52,258 bases of DNA from Mesaphorura yosii (Eukaryota > Arthropoda > Collembola > Poduromorpha > Tullbergiidae), in assembly GCA_009869945.1 (NCBI GenBank), contig WIXG01000472.1, forward strand, positions 1-52,258. Reading direction: 5' to 3'. A model generated the notes under the pieces. That model worked only from the letters and a program-made list of their open reading frames with translations. It was not told where the DNA came from and made no database searches. Of the stretch, positions 30,883 through 43,205 are shown in pieces; the stretch's first letter is position 1, and each line of letters opens with the position of its first letter. The translations under genes and the position numbers were made by a program.

Positions 30883-31779
30883 GCCGACCGACGAGAAGAA
30901 AAGTGGAAGCAGGTTCAAGAAACTGAATCCCGTCTTTCTTGAATGTTGAGTTTAAAGAATACATTTTGTGATTCACGTCTTTGCTTTTTATTTGAGTTGA
31001 AATCAGGTCACAAGGAACGTGCGAGCGTGTGTTTCCTTAATTTTCAACGAATTTCGAGGTTTAGCAGAGAATGAATCTATTATTGGCCATTGTTTTACAG
31101 TTTCAGACGGATCAGGTCATTGAAATGCCTCGTGATCGTGTCTCGCCATCCTGTTCTTGGCCTAGTTTCTTAAAACTCGCACTCGAGCAACTTAATACAG
31201 TTCAGATTCTTACCGATGGAATAGTTTAGGAACCCTGGCGCTGGGCTGGGAATTCCGAGTCAATAACTTCTACTTTTTATAAGTTGTCAATTGTCAATGC
31301 TACGGACTGCTAAGAGTCCTTAATTGAGTAATTTTTAGTAATTATTACGAAGTTATTCATAAGATTTCTAGTAATTCTGCTTGCTAAACGAAGTCTCCTG
31401 TTATTATTTTATGCAAATCTGCTGCTTTCAGCTGAATACCTTCAAGTGAAGTCAATTTGGTGACAAAGATCGGCTGAGCTCAATCAGAGTGCGAAGATGT
31501 TCTGTCATGGAATATACAACATTGACCAATTTGAATTTTAAACAAACTGTGTGCAGTTTGCACAGAAGTTACAGCTTCGCAAGACTAACTAAACGGCGAG
31601 TTATTTTATTTCAAGAACCGTCAATAGAATACAGCATAACAATATATAAAAAATGTGCAAAAAAGGGTATAAAGTTGAAAGATGAGGAGTCATGTTCATG
31701 AATGCTATTACGGGTAATCTAATCAGTTTCGGTTTGATGCGGGTTCAGGTTCAGAGTTCACAACATTAATAGCACGCAG
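30883..31779. other. Intergenic, no gene seen
   Basis: AT-rich spacer separating the cysteine-rich gene from the acyltransferase 3' end; only short unsupported frames. Confidence 0.5.
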
Positions 31780-34700
31780 TTAATAAGTTATGTACTGCAT
31801 AACTCTTGCAATCAGAAGATTGAATTCGATCGGATCAACATAATCATCAGTCAGGTAGAACATCCGTTTCCCCTTTGTCGTGGCGTCACTCCAGGAGCCG
31901 ATAATGTTCATTGACGACAGGTGGTACAAAAAGTTCCGGGCAGTGTCCACAGTAATTATCTCCTCCGCGTTGAACCACTTGCTAGTGGCCAGCAATTTTT
32001 TCGCTTCGGCTAGTATTTCTTGTCGCAATTCCAATTCCTCTTTTTCTCCTGTCCCGATCCGAAGGAGCACGTCCAAACCCACTCTGTAGAATTCCAGGTA
32101 CGGGACGACCAAACTTCGAAGGAACTCGTGGTACTTTAGTGTTTCCTCGTTATTGACAACTTCAATTCGCTCCACACGAACGACGACGTCGGATCGGTAA
32201 GAGAAGACACGCTCGTTGAGACTTCCGTCGTCGTATTCGTCGTAGTCGTCCTCGGAATCGTCAAACTCGTCAGTTCGGTGGTATTCCTTTTTCTGGAATG
32301 TGGAAGAACTCAAATCAGGGTCCAAGCACAAGACAAAATGGAAACCAAACACGAACGAAGGAGATAAGTTATACCTTGTGCACTTGTATGTAGCTGTAGT
32401 CGTTCATATCGTCAATGACTTGTCTAATCACGGAATCGGTCGACTCGCACGGTGGATTCAAGACGAATTCCCCTTTCATGAGCTGGGCCACCTCGAGCGA
32501 ATCGTGAACCAACTGCTCTTCAGAAGTCGCCAACGGGAAAGACGTGTTCAGCATTGCTTTGTATGAGAGGCCAGCGATAGACAAAATAGCCGTTGCTGCG
32601 TTTCAAAAAGTTTTATAAGAACAGGTTGCAAAGTACAGGTTATACGAAAAATTAGTGGGCTTACAAACACAAGCTTCTCTAATGTGGAGCTGAACAAGTG
32701 GACTAGAATAATATCCAAGCACTAACGAGCTCTTCGTTGTCCCAGTTGGCTTGACCCAGATTTGACCGTCCTTATTTCTTGACATTGAGATGATAGAATT
32801 TCCGAGCAGCTCGATCTGGATTGGGCGCGAGCGCCAAGTAAGATAAGTACGTTTATCTTGTAAAGATCTCATATCAGTATTGGACTTACTGCTCTCGAAA
32901 CGACGGCCGGCATTTCACCCGTGAAACCGACATCTTTCTTTTTCGAATAAACATCTGTCCGAAGCTGCACCATTTCTTTGATCAGATTATCAAGCGTTGT
33001 CCCGCTCCGGAATTTCTTGAGGAGCAAGAAACTCAGCAGATTTGTCGACATGAATGTCGTAGCATTCTGAGCATCTGTAAGGAGAAAGTAGTGTGTAAAT
33101 TCTCATTCGCATCTTAAATTTCGTCTTTCGTGTAATTCTACCAAATAAAACATGCTCCAAAAGCATTTTTGAAAAGACGTTGTCAGGATCGTCCTTCTCC
33201 TCGGGATCACAAAATGGGTCGTATTCTGCATAGAGCGAGCTTAACGACGCGACGGAACCAGTTTCGGGGTCAAATTGAAACTCTCGTGGAGATATTCTCC
33301 GAGCACATCGCTCATCGGTGGGAAAACCAAGAAGATCGTACGGAACGAAAGTTGGGTATGGTCGCTTAAATGCAAAATCCTACCAATGGAAGAAAAGTGA
33401 CACGATGAGCTTTTTCGCATGTTTGAATCTGGAATGCAATTCGAATTCCTTACTTTTAGGCGAATTGGTTGACTGAGATCCACTCTGACAAATCCTAAGG
33501 AGCTACCCAACAGTTTCGTCAACGACAGAATTCCTGTACCCTGGCACTGCGTAGCTTCCATTTGTGCGCGCTCAACCATTTCCTGTTCCGGGAGTTTTTC
33601 ATACGAAATACTGACGGGCACAATAAAGGCATCTTCAAGCTCCTTGCTTTTGTGCATGTCAACAATGGTGCTCAAAATATCACCTGTCAGAATGAGAAGA
33701 AGCAACTCATCAAATGGGCTCAAGTACAAATAATAAGTCAACGAGCTGTGCTGTGTCACTGACTTCCGGCTAAAAATGTCAATGGTTTGCCACTTCGAGT
33801 ACGGTGAGATTCAATAACGAATTGCAAACTGTTTCCATTCAGGATTGACAATCTCGTGTACGAAAAAGCTGCCAGATTTCCCAGTTGACTGTATCCTGAA
33901 CGATTGTGCGCAATTCTGGGAATGCCAAATCCGCCAAAAATTCTTGCGAATGTCCTGCGAGTTCCAATTACTCATTAAAGGCTGAGCTGAGCTATACAGA
34001 CTTTTGAAAATATTTGTGTCCTTACTTTATGAAAGGTGTTTGTGCTGCTGTTCGCGATTCCAGCACCAACGGAAGCGGTGAAATTCCCAATGTGAGCAAA
34101 ACCCAAGGGAAAATAATGTGATCCAGTGAGCTCTTATAAAGTGGGATGTAAATAATGGGTAAGCCGGAATTTGTGGCTGTTTTCAGTAACTTCATCGTTC
34201 CTTTGTGATAGCACACTCCATCGAATGCGGTACTGAATATTTTGCTCAGTATCCATCCACCAAGTCTGGCATGAGCAGAATAAGAATATTATTGAATATT
34301 TCGATTTTGAACTTGTTCTTGCAGTTGTTAGAATTGGCTTTACTTTACCTAACAAGTAGACGATGGATCCAGCCCTTCACTTGTCCCACCCCAAACGTCT
34401 CAATGAACTTCTCAAGTGTCAAATTTTGGCCATCAATTATCACAGTCTTGAAAGCAGAGCCATGTGTTCCAGAAATGAGCTCATTCGGAACTGTCCCGTT
34501 TAACTTAATGCGCTCGTCCTCCTTGCAATTAAGGATATTGAACATCTGATCCTAGACAATGCATAAACTCTTATGCCAACCGGCACTGTATCAATAAAAA
34601 TGTACAGTTGAGACAAACCTTGAATTTGGGATAGTTTAACAAATCATCTGCGGTAACAAACCTCTTGAACAGTTTTGGTTGACCACCACAATCCCAGTAA

Positions 34701-35215
34701 TGCAAGATTTCTGCAAACATTCGTCGGTAGAAAGGTTTGCTGATGTTCCTGTTCGATAGCATGAAGCAGTTCCCAACTCCCAGCTCAGGATCGTCTTCAC
34801 TTTTGCGTTCCGCTTCCTATCAGTATCAATGGAGTGGAAACGTGAACTAATTCTGGGAAAACTGAAACTGAGACTACACTACGGGAAATTCACAATTGAG
34901 CTCACCCGACTGGTATTCACACAATCTCTGCAGGATCTAGGAATTCTTCTTTTATGCCCTAAGAATGGCAATATTTCCGGTTGAAACTTGTACGGAGCAA
35001 GCACATTGATGGTGTCAGATTTCTAGATGCATTGAAATCAAGCGCATAACGCATTAACACTTACTCGGACTTAAGAAATAATGATCTTGTGATCATGGAA
35101 CGATGCAACATACATTGGACAATAGTTCATTAATTCCATAGCCCTTGTTGCGCTCCCGTCTTTCACGTTCTCGGCGTTGTCTGGCAAAAAGTCCCCTGGA
35201 GAGCTTGACCTCCAT
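31780..35215 (-). CDS. Glycerol-3-phosphate acyltransferase 1-like protein (catalytic His replaced)
   Basis: Twelve exons in transcript order join in phase: 35215-35114, 35022-34906, 34816-34619, 34551-34349, 34265-34026, 33954-33764, 33683-33454, 33379-33142, 33074-32890, 32815-32665, 32595-32375, 32292-31780; 862 aa, near the 828 of human GPAM. Matches to the mitochondrial GPAT family include FLGHKRRIPRSCRDC, HKGTMKLLKTATNSGLPIIY, GGFGIPR, IESHRTRSGKP, FIVPVSISYEKL, GFVRVDLSQP, FMSTNLLSFLLLKKF and AIELLGNSIISMS. Such enzymes acylate the sn-1 position of glycerol-3-phosphate on the outer mitochondrial membrane. In motif I (H-x4-D) this protein has PLYKSSLDH, so Tyr250 stands where the catalytic His should be while Asp255 is kept; motif III has ESHRTRS where EGTRSRS is usual. 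It may be inactive or altered. Starts 427 bp from the divergent helicase gene. Confidence 0.85.
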
Positions 35216-35641
35216 AATTAATTACGAAATGCCCGATTACTTTCCTTTCTTCCACCTCTTGGCCGCACTTCCGCCACCCCAACACTTCCAGTAGTAAAAG
35301 GCTCGAACTCGTCAGGGCACGCGCCAACACCGGTGCAAAATAAAAGTTAATTAACTAATGATAAATTAATAACGACTCCAACGAAACTAAATAATAGCGT
35401 CAACTTTCTTATGAGACTCCTCGACACTTGAGACTTGAGACAAACTTTGTAAATTCTCGCGTGAACGTGAGTCAATTTCGGTGCCAATGTTTTTGAATGA
35501 AATATCACAAAAGAACCTTGCGAACCGCAAAGTTCGTAAAAATTTATGCAAGAGCAAGAGCCTGTGTGCTTTGCTGGTCGGTGTAAAATTTATACAAAAA
35601 CCGAATTAATTAATTTATGAGTTAGTCAGGGTTCATTAGCA
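35216..35641. promoter_or_regulatory. Probable bidirectional promoter region
   Basis: A 426-bp gap separates the start codons of two divergently transcribed housekeeping-type genes (GPAT-like and DDX28-like). It must hold both 5' UTRs and core promoters. I see no clear TATA box or named motif. Confidence 0.5.
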
Positions 35642-38159
35642 ATGAATCGGCCGAGCACTTTGTGGGGCGTGCTTCTGCCTGTTATCAGAACTTTGGAACA
35701 TCAGCATAAGCGCCAAGTGTTTGTGTTTCCACTTCCATGTTCTCGTCCTGTTAATTGCATCAGCAATGTGCTTGCACTAACCTCAACCCGTTCTTATCGA
35801 AATGCTCGTCTTAATCGTGACCACAACTTTAACCAGGCTGGCGGAGTTGACCATGTCATGTACCCTGAGTACCTCCACGCTACCCGTGAGGATCTTATGA
35901 AGGAGAAGATGCAAGAGAAGATCATCACAGTGCCGGTGCGTCTGAAGAGGCGCTTGGAAAAGAAAATGGAGAAGGATGCCACCAAACGTGCCAACAGGCT
36001 ACGGATCATCGATGCGTCGAGGGCAGGTCCGAAAATGGTATGTTTTTTCTGACTTAGCAGGTTAGCATTCTGATTTCTATTGGCACACGGTGATTTAAGC
36101 ATCAAACTTTTCAGAGGTGTCTGATAAGCTGCAAGAATTCTGAACTAAATCATTATTATGGACAAACGTACGGAAAAAGAGAAGAAGTCCCATTGGCTTC
36201 GAAAGGTTGGACGAGTAGAAAATCTGCTGGCCGTCAGGATCATTTTACGATTCAACCATACAGCAAGGTAAGAATCAAGCACAGTTACACACATGGGGTC
36301 AATACAGCACACTGATAATGTTTTGTCTCTGATTTTCAGAACCTCGCTTTACTAGAGAATGAGAATCCAACAACTTTCAAGGAATTGGGACTGAGTCCAA
36401 GTATTGTCGAATTACTTGCAAAGAATGATATAAATAAGCCAACAGTTATTCAGGTAACAAAATACACGGGTGATCACGGTGAAAATCAAAACCTGAACCT
36501 GAAGCTTATCTTACCACATATCATGAATTCACTTTTCGTATTATTTCGTATTTAGACCCTTGCAATTGAACAAGTGTTTCAGAGAAAACACTGCATAATC
36601 GCCAGTGAAACCGGAAGTGGAAAGACCTTGGCTTATTTGCTGCCCATATTCGAGTCCATACTTGGCATGAAGAGAAAACGAATTACTCGACAAGAGAACA
36701 GCCCATTGGCATTAGTCATAGTCCCGACGAAAGAATTGGTTGATCAGGTTTATGTAAGGCGCTATTAGTTTAAAACTCTAAGCTCCTATTTGTGCTGAAT
36801 CTAATTCTTATTCCTAACCAGAAAGTAGCAAAGCAGTATGGCGATGAGCTTGGAATTGATATCAAACTACTTCAAGGAGGCCAGCTCGGATCGAAAATCG
36901 CTAACCCTCCAAAGAAGAAAAATGTGGACATCATAATCTCAACCGTGCATGTCATCAAGGAGATGTCAAGGGCCAAGATTTATAGTCTGACTGAGGTCAA
37001 AACCGTGGTTCTTGACGAGGCGGATACCTTGCTAGACGACAGCTTTTCAATGTACGTCGATGATTTGTTGAACAAGTTCGCGGTAAGTTAACGAAACGCA
37101 TTGAACCCGGGTCGAACAAGTGCTTACGTTTTTTCTGCTTCCTGAAATGATAGTTTTCTGCTGACGATGACACTGGTGCACTCGGCGGACGTGTTCAACT
37201 AACGCTCGTAAGCGCAACAATGCCAACCAGTTTGCAACCGAAATTGGAAGGTGTCCTTGACGTAAGCCCACAGCTCACAAAATAAATTCACATGTGTTCA
37301 TGTGGCAGTGCATTGCTGAGCCGTTGTCACATTAATTACAGATTGAAGACTTGCACAGAATCACAACCACTGGGTTGCATCGGGTCATGGCGCACGTGCC
37401 CCAGAAATTCCTCCGGCTAAGAAAGATGGACAAGCCGGCCAAAGTCATTGAAATCGCGAGGGATTCGGTGGCCAGGAAAGTGCCGCTTATGATTTTCTGG
37501 TAAAGGGCAAAATGGAAAGCTCATTTGCAAGTTTGACGACTATTGAAATCGAAGTAACGAGGGTTTTGATCTTGCAGCAATCAGGGCGACACGGTCAAGT
37601 GGCTCGCAACATACTTACTGGACAATAAAGTACCTTGTATTGGTCTCACAGCGAAGCTGAACACTGTCCAAAGAGGAGGGAGACTAGAAAAGTACAAGAA
37701 TGGCGAAGCTCACGTTCTCGTTTGTACAGATGTGGCGTCCAGAGGAATTGACACAACAAATGTAAGCTCAAACCCAACTTCGTCGTTACGGCCGTACTTG
37801 TTCCACGAATAATTTTGCCGAACTCTTTTAGACGGAGCATGTCCTGAACTACGACTTCCCTCCGTACTTGGCTGACTACATTCATCGGTGCGGACGGACT
37901 GGTCGAGTTGGCAGTAAAAAGAACGGAAAAGTAACGAATTTTGTTTCAAACGGGTATGAAATCAAGACCGTCCAAGCGATCGAGGTAAGAACATCGCTCT
38001 AAATCAGTGAGGTATCAATTAGGATTGTGATTTGAGAAATGGACTTTCTTTCAGTTGTCAGTACGGAAGCAACTTGAAATTGAGAACGTGAATGCCAACA
38101 TTAAGCGACTGATCGACGTCCGCCTGAGTGGCAGTTCGAGATTCAATGAATTTCTTTAA
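35642..38159 (+). CDS. DDX28: DEAD-box RNA helicase, DDX28-like (mitochondrial)
   Basis: Ten exons join in phase: 35642-36037, 36115-36267, 36340-36453, 36556-36747, 36822-37082, 37154-37261, 37342-37499, 37578-37761, 37832-37984, 38055-38159; 607 aa. Motifs in order: Q motif (FKELGL...PTVIQ, to residue 221), Walker [10 protein letters not shown] (237-245), PTKEL, DEAD as [11 protein letters not shown] (350-353), SATMP (392), [12 protein letters not shown] and [10 protein letters not shown] (about 540). The N-terminal [15 protein letters not shown] and PLASKGW are characteristic of DDX28, which supports mitochondrial large-subunit ribosome assembly. A basic N-terminus fits mitochondrial import. 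The vertebrate gene is intronless; here it has nine short introns. Its stop is 12 bp from the stop of the convergent WDR92. Confidence 0.9.
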
Positions 38160-38171
38160 TGCATCCGGTTT

Positions 38172-39568
38172 TTAAAACTTGTTCAACTTTGTTACAATAA
38201 TAAGACGTACGCATTGATCAAAACTTGTTGTGACCGCCAATCCTAATTTGTCTGGGCACCAGTCAAAAGACGAGAGTGGTTGAGTGGAGAGCGTCATATT
38301 TTGAAGAAGGTTCAGGGTTCCAGGCACGCTTACGAGATTTCCGTCGGAGTCTTTCTTTTCTCGTTTTTCTGGGTACGAGCTAAGAATAAATGGAGTTAAT
38401 TAACTATGAAGAAGGCAGAGGAACGTGCGACAAACATTGTTGGTCATTTTGACTTACTATTGCCACAAGTTCAAGGATCCGTTTCCTCCGGCCGTCATGA
38501 ACAGCTCCCGATTTTGTGGCAAATGTTTCCCGATCCAAATGGTGGATTTGTGTGCCTGCATTGAACAAAATTCAAAATTAAATTCCATCCATCTCTCAGG
38601 GGTCACTTGCTCTAACCTTTTCTGTGAGTCCCCCAAATCCCTTCGTCGGATGCCGTACTCGACAATCAAACACATGAAACTTGGATTCCAGCGTGGTTAC
38701 CAGCAGTTTGTTCATCTCGATATTTTTCCGGTCAAATTGCAAGCAGCAGACTCCATTTTTCACATTCTTCTCCCAGATCAATTTCATTGTACGCAAGTCA
38801 AAGAGTTTCACGTCGCCATTGTCGTACCCCGCGCCAAGCACTCGCTCTTCAGTGTTGTACGAATTCCCAAATGTGACTGCCCAACAGTCTCGCTTGACTC
38901 CGGCCTCGGCCGATTCGAAAATTGCGACCGGTTTGTCTTTCTGACGCGTGTCCCAAAGTTTGACAGATCCTGCCGAAAAACGCAGAATAAGAAGTGAGCA
39001 GGAATTATGAGTCAAAGGATCCTGCTTTTGAAGTATCATCTTTCCTTACCATCTCGGCTCCCAGTGCAGATTTCAGGCGGACCGTACAAACTTGCGTTCC
39101 TCCCACCGCCCAGCGCGTCCATCGAGTTTATGATTTCGTCGTGAGCCTTCGCGTCAAATATTTTCTTCGACGTCTCGAGATCCCATATTTGGAGATTCCC
39201 CAGAAAGTCTCCAATCGCAAGCTCCTTCTTCTGCAGCGGACACGCGCCGAAGGTCCCACATTTCAAGGAGGCTGGTGTGTCAATCTATAATACAACGGAG
39301 ACGAAGTAGAAGAGCACGCGTTTAACTTAACTGCGCTCCAGCCCAAAAAGCTAGGTATTCTTAATTGATAGGAGATTACCGTCTTGACCAGTTTGACATC
39401 ATTCGTCATGACTTGGTACACTTGAACGATTCCAGACGCGTTAGGCTTGGAACCAAGCAAGACAAACTTGGCGGAGCCCGGAATCCATTTGCAGTCGTAC
39501 AGCGTAAAGTTGAGTGCCTTCTCCACATGGCATATCATTAGGGGCTTGTCCTCCATTGACAGACTCAT
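38172..39568 (-). CDS. WDR92: WD-repeat protein WDR92/DNAAF10 (Monad)
   Basis: Five exons join in phase: 39568-39380, 39284-39050, 38969-38617, 38555-38458, 38379-38172; 360 aa against 357 in human. Nearly every conserved stretch is present: [117 protein letters not shown] and the end [16 protein letters not shown]. It works with R2TP chaperones to pre-assemble axonemal dynein arms. I start at ATG 39568 by comparison with the family; the frame is also open upstream through an AATTAG acceptor to a possible tiny ATG exon near 39760, so an N-terminal extension is possible. Confidence 0.93.
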
Positions 39569-40185
39569 TTTGCTCTGCGCTAAAGTGTCACCATTCACTG
39601 GATTCACCAATTGACAATAATTGTTCGGGTCACAAAAGTTAGCTGACGTCACATGGCTTTCTGCTATAAAGACTACCTGGTGCAGGTTCTCGTCGCTGTT
39701 GGCCTAATTGAATGGGTATCAAACCGCTAAAAGCTAATGGATCCTACGGTCATAGTAATACAGAACAATGAGCAACGGAGCCACTTTCGATCGTTCAATG
39801 TGGAGCACACTGTCTCGCAATTCTCAACACTAGGCGAGACCAAGCGCGTTTGTCCGCGGCTCAAAAGTTATTCAAATCACTCGTTCTTGGGATTTTTTGT
39901 ACGCACTTGAAACAAACCAACACAATAATTTTTCAATCTAAATTCGCTCTGAATCGAACTAATTGTAAGTACTTCAGTCAGACCACTTTATCTACAGCTG
40001 ACTACAAAGATAAGAAATAGGAGACTTAGTTCTTCCGAACTTTCCGAAGCCGACGCGACGCTGGAAAGTAAAAGGTAAAGTTCTAATTCATTTATTACAG
40101 TAAAATTCAATGTGCAGCTGTTTGATCAATAAAATTATTAATTCGATTGCCCTTATTGATCAATTTTTATAGAAATCAGAGCGAA
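39569..40185. promoter_or_regulatory. Divergent upstream region of WDR92 and RRP36
   Basis: 617 bp between divergent start codons (less if the WDR92 extension is real). It should contain both promoters; no named motif is evident. Confidence 0.4.
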
Positions 40186-41201
40186 ATGGACGAAGGAGAT
40201 GAACTTCCTGAACTGGACGATGACGAAACTCAGAGGGTAGGTTTTTGCTGGGCTCGAGCAGCTGATGGCTTATTTCCTAGACTCATTGTACTGAATGCAT
40301 TCATTTACAGACCGAGATCAGGAAGGAGCTCTCCAATTTAACGTTTGAAGAGCTCGAGGCCTTGAAAGCAAAGATGGGCATTAAATTGTACAATGAGGCA
40401 ATGTTTGGTAAACCTGGAGCAAAGCCTGTGTCCAAGAAAAAGAAACAGCAAGCGTTCAAACGTGATAACAAGAATCGACCGCGGGAATTGTCATCAAGAG
40501 TGCGTGCCGACAAAGTTAGGCAAGTCGTTCAAGTGCCTACCAAGAAAGTTCGAGATCCAAGATTCGAGAATCTTTGTGGCGAACTAGACGAAAAGGTATG
40601 AATAAATTGGATGTTGGGATCTGAATTGTAAACAAGTTCGCTTTTACACGCGCTGATAATCCTGTAGATCTGGAAGACGAATTACAGTTTCCTAACTGAC
40701 TTGGCGAAAGAAGAGGAAAGCACATTAAAGAAAAGGCTGAAGAATGAAGATATGGACGAGGAAGAGAAGTCAAGAATTAAAAAGCATCTGCAGAAAATGG
40801 TTTGTTTATAGTTTCCAGCTGAAGTTACCCAACGCCTGCTCGTTTATTAAATGATTGCTTCTTTTTCAGTCAAATAAGGCCAAATCAGATGCGCAGAAGG
40901 AGAAGTTGGAACAGAAACGAAAGCAGGAGAAAGCGGAAAACATTCAAAGGATGAAAGAGGGCAAGAATCCATACTACATGAAGAAATGTGAGTAAATTGC
41001 AACTCCGTCATTATCAGTAATTATGTCGGTGTCGCGTCTTAGAATTGACTATAATCTTATCCCTTGCTTTTAGCTACGAGAAAATTCCTCGAGCTCAAAG
41101 AGAAATACGACGAACTGAAGGCCAGTGGGAAACTAGAAAGTTATCTCAAGAAAAAGAGAAAGAAGAATGCTATTCGTGATAAGAAATCTGTGAGGTCTTA
41201 G
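40186..41201 (+). CDS. RRP36: Ribosomal RNA processing protein 36 homolog
   Basis: Five exons join in phase: 40186-40236, 40311-40595, 40668-40799, 40870-40987, 41074-41201; 237 aa. An acidic start (DEGDELPELDDDE) leads to the family core: LTFEELEALKAKMGIKLYNE, KRDNKNRPRELSSRV, RDPRFENLCGELDE and a Lys/Glu-rich coiled coil with KEGKNPYYMKK, FLELKEKYDELKASGKLESY, LKKKRKKNA. RRP36 acts in the nucleolus in early 18S rRNA processing within the small-subunit processome. Basic C-terminus fits nucleolar targeting. All splice sites are GT-AG with short introns. Confidence 0.92.
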
Positions 41202-41501
41202 TCCTCTATTACAATTGTGTATTAGTTTACGCAGATCACTTTTGTAAAATTTTATTGCGGCGATTTTCATTTTGCAATTAAAATCAGATAATATCCAATA
41301 GTTCAATTTGAAAACTCCGAATTAATGTTACGAATTATCTGGTACTTGACGTGGACAGAAATCGCTCCAGTGTCTGCTCTGAGGGTCATCTGTATATATT
41401 ATAATATTATATGAGAGTTTAGGTTGGGACCACATCACCTCCTAATGACTGAGCCGATTTAGACCAGGCAGACCGATCCACACGTAGCCCCATTATTGTA
41501 G

Positions 41502-42578
41502 TTGTGCAAGAAGTTCACAAAATCCAAAAATCATGCACACTACAGTTGCGTGCACCATGTGCTCATGGCATATTCGAACGCGTATCATCTTTATGAATCC
41601 ACATACAAGCCGAGTCAAGGAGGAAAGTTGGTATCACTCTTGAATCACTCCATTATGAACCAGCGGATCTCAATCCTCAGGAAGATCTGGATGCAGCCGA
41701 ATGAATGTACCAATCTCATGTAATGCCTGGTTGCGTTGTAATTACCTGTAATTTGTAATTTTAAAAGTATGCGGCCTACTTGGGCAAGTATTTGATTATT
41801 TAATTCCTTTCATATCTTCAGCCTGGTTGGCTTGGATCACTACTCTTCTTTCGAGACCACCCATAAGTAATGAAACGTATGTCGGTGCTGCCAGTGCGGA
41901 GGACGGATTTCTGGAATCCAGGCTACCCACAATTTCGCCGGAGTGGTCGAGAAAGATGAAAGGTAAAACATATTGTCTCCTTCCAGGAAAATTTCCCCTT
42001 ATCTTGACGATGAGACACTAAAATGAATCCATTTTCTTACAGGCTCCCTCGAATTTTCTTACTCTGAACCATTATTCAACCGAACTGGCTTATCCCGACT
42101 GTCCGGCTGGTGGGGAGACAAAGACGTGTTCACATTTCCTGATGATTCATGGGGAGCTAGCGCAAGTGGAAGAAATGTTGTCTCGTGGGGTTTCCGAAAA
42201 ATCCTGAACTGAATCAAGAACACGTACGGCAATCCTGAATTATCTTACCGAGAATGGGTAATGGGTATGGTGACCCAGAAAACGAGGTTGACATGAATGA
42301 CATGTGACGGGTCAATTTCTATCGACAGTACCTAAACCAGTTGCTAAAAGCAATACTTTCGGATGGGTGGGAAGGGTTGGGTTAATTTCTCTGACCCGAA
42401 TAGGCAACGAATTCCCGAACTATCCGCGGCGAAATTGACTCAGATATTCGCTGACCGAGGCTTTATTGATCGAAGTGGGTGCTGCGGATGCTCTTTTCTT
42501 AACTTAGCCCTGAAAATTGAAATTTTGTTGGTATTTCTATGGATGGTGCGGTCATTTTATTCTTGGTGTGTGAACTAG
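41502..42578 (+). pseudogene. Glycoside hydrolase family 1 (beta-glucosidase) relic
   Basis: Recognisable GH1 blocks appear in order with frame changes and stops: CVHHVLMAYSNAYHLYE with YKPSQGGK (41540-41635), EDLDAAE in another frame, VSWGFRKILN followed by a TGA and IKNTYGNP (42180-42235), VNFYRQYLNQLLKAILSDG (42308-42363), and VNFSDPNRQRIPELSAAKLT with QIFADRGF (42380-42465). The N-terminal half including the acid/base Glu motif is absent, and the nucleophile region (normally ITENG) reads LSYREW. GH1 enzymes cleave beta-glucosides; this copy cannot work. A hydrophobic tail follows the C-terminus. Confidence 0.8.
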
Positions 42579-43205
42579 ACATGGCCATTGCGCAACATGG
42601 CCAGTTTTACCAGAAGCGAGATATTTGTCATGTTCCAGGAAAGTTACAGTAGCAATAAACTGATTTTATCTTAAGAGGCCATTTTGCACAATTGAGGGGT
42701 ATTATTCTCATGAACAATTAAAGTTACTATGAATTCGTGGACCTTTGTTATGAAAGACGGATTGCATCATCCCATCAACATTACTGCTCCGTTATACTCC
42801 AGTCGAAAGTAAACGTCTCAAAATTCATGTCCCGGAGGTGTTAATTAGTGATGGTTTAGAATTTGAGCTAAATTGAAGGTGCAGATTGATCCAAACTTTC
42901 CATACCATATAATCTTCTCTTGGGAAGAGAAAATCTGTGAGAACTCTTCCTTTAAGTGGCGGAAATCGAAATAGAATGCAATTGCACGAACATTCGTTTC
43001 CAGATAACTTTCTCTTACGATCCATAAGGTTCAACATGAGCTGGTAATTGAACCACTTTACCCGATCACGCTTGACATAGGCGATGCCATTAATGAAAAC
43101 ATGAGTAGGACAAAGTCAACTATTTCATCACGATATCGGACTGGCCTTAGTTCAGGTGAAATCGTGAATACCCGAAGAATCGTGCGAATGCTTCTATAGT
43201 GAAAC
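42579..43205. other. Spacer with possible coding relics
   Basis: Around 42770-43100 the plus strand gives protein-like pieces in more than one frame (KIHVPEVLISDGLEFELN; IDPNFPYHIIFSWEEKI), broken by stops. I do not recognise them. No intact gene. Confidence 0.3.
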
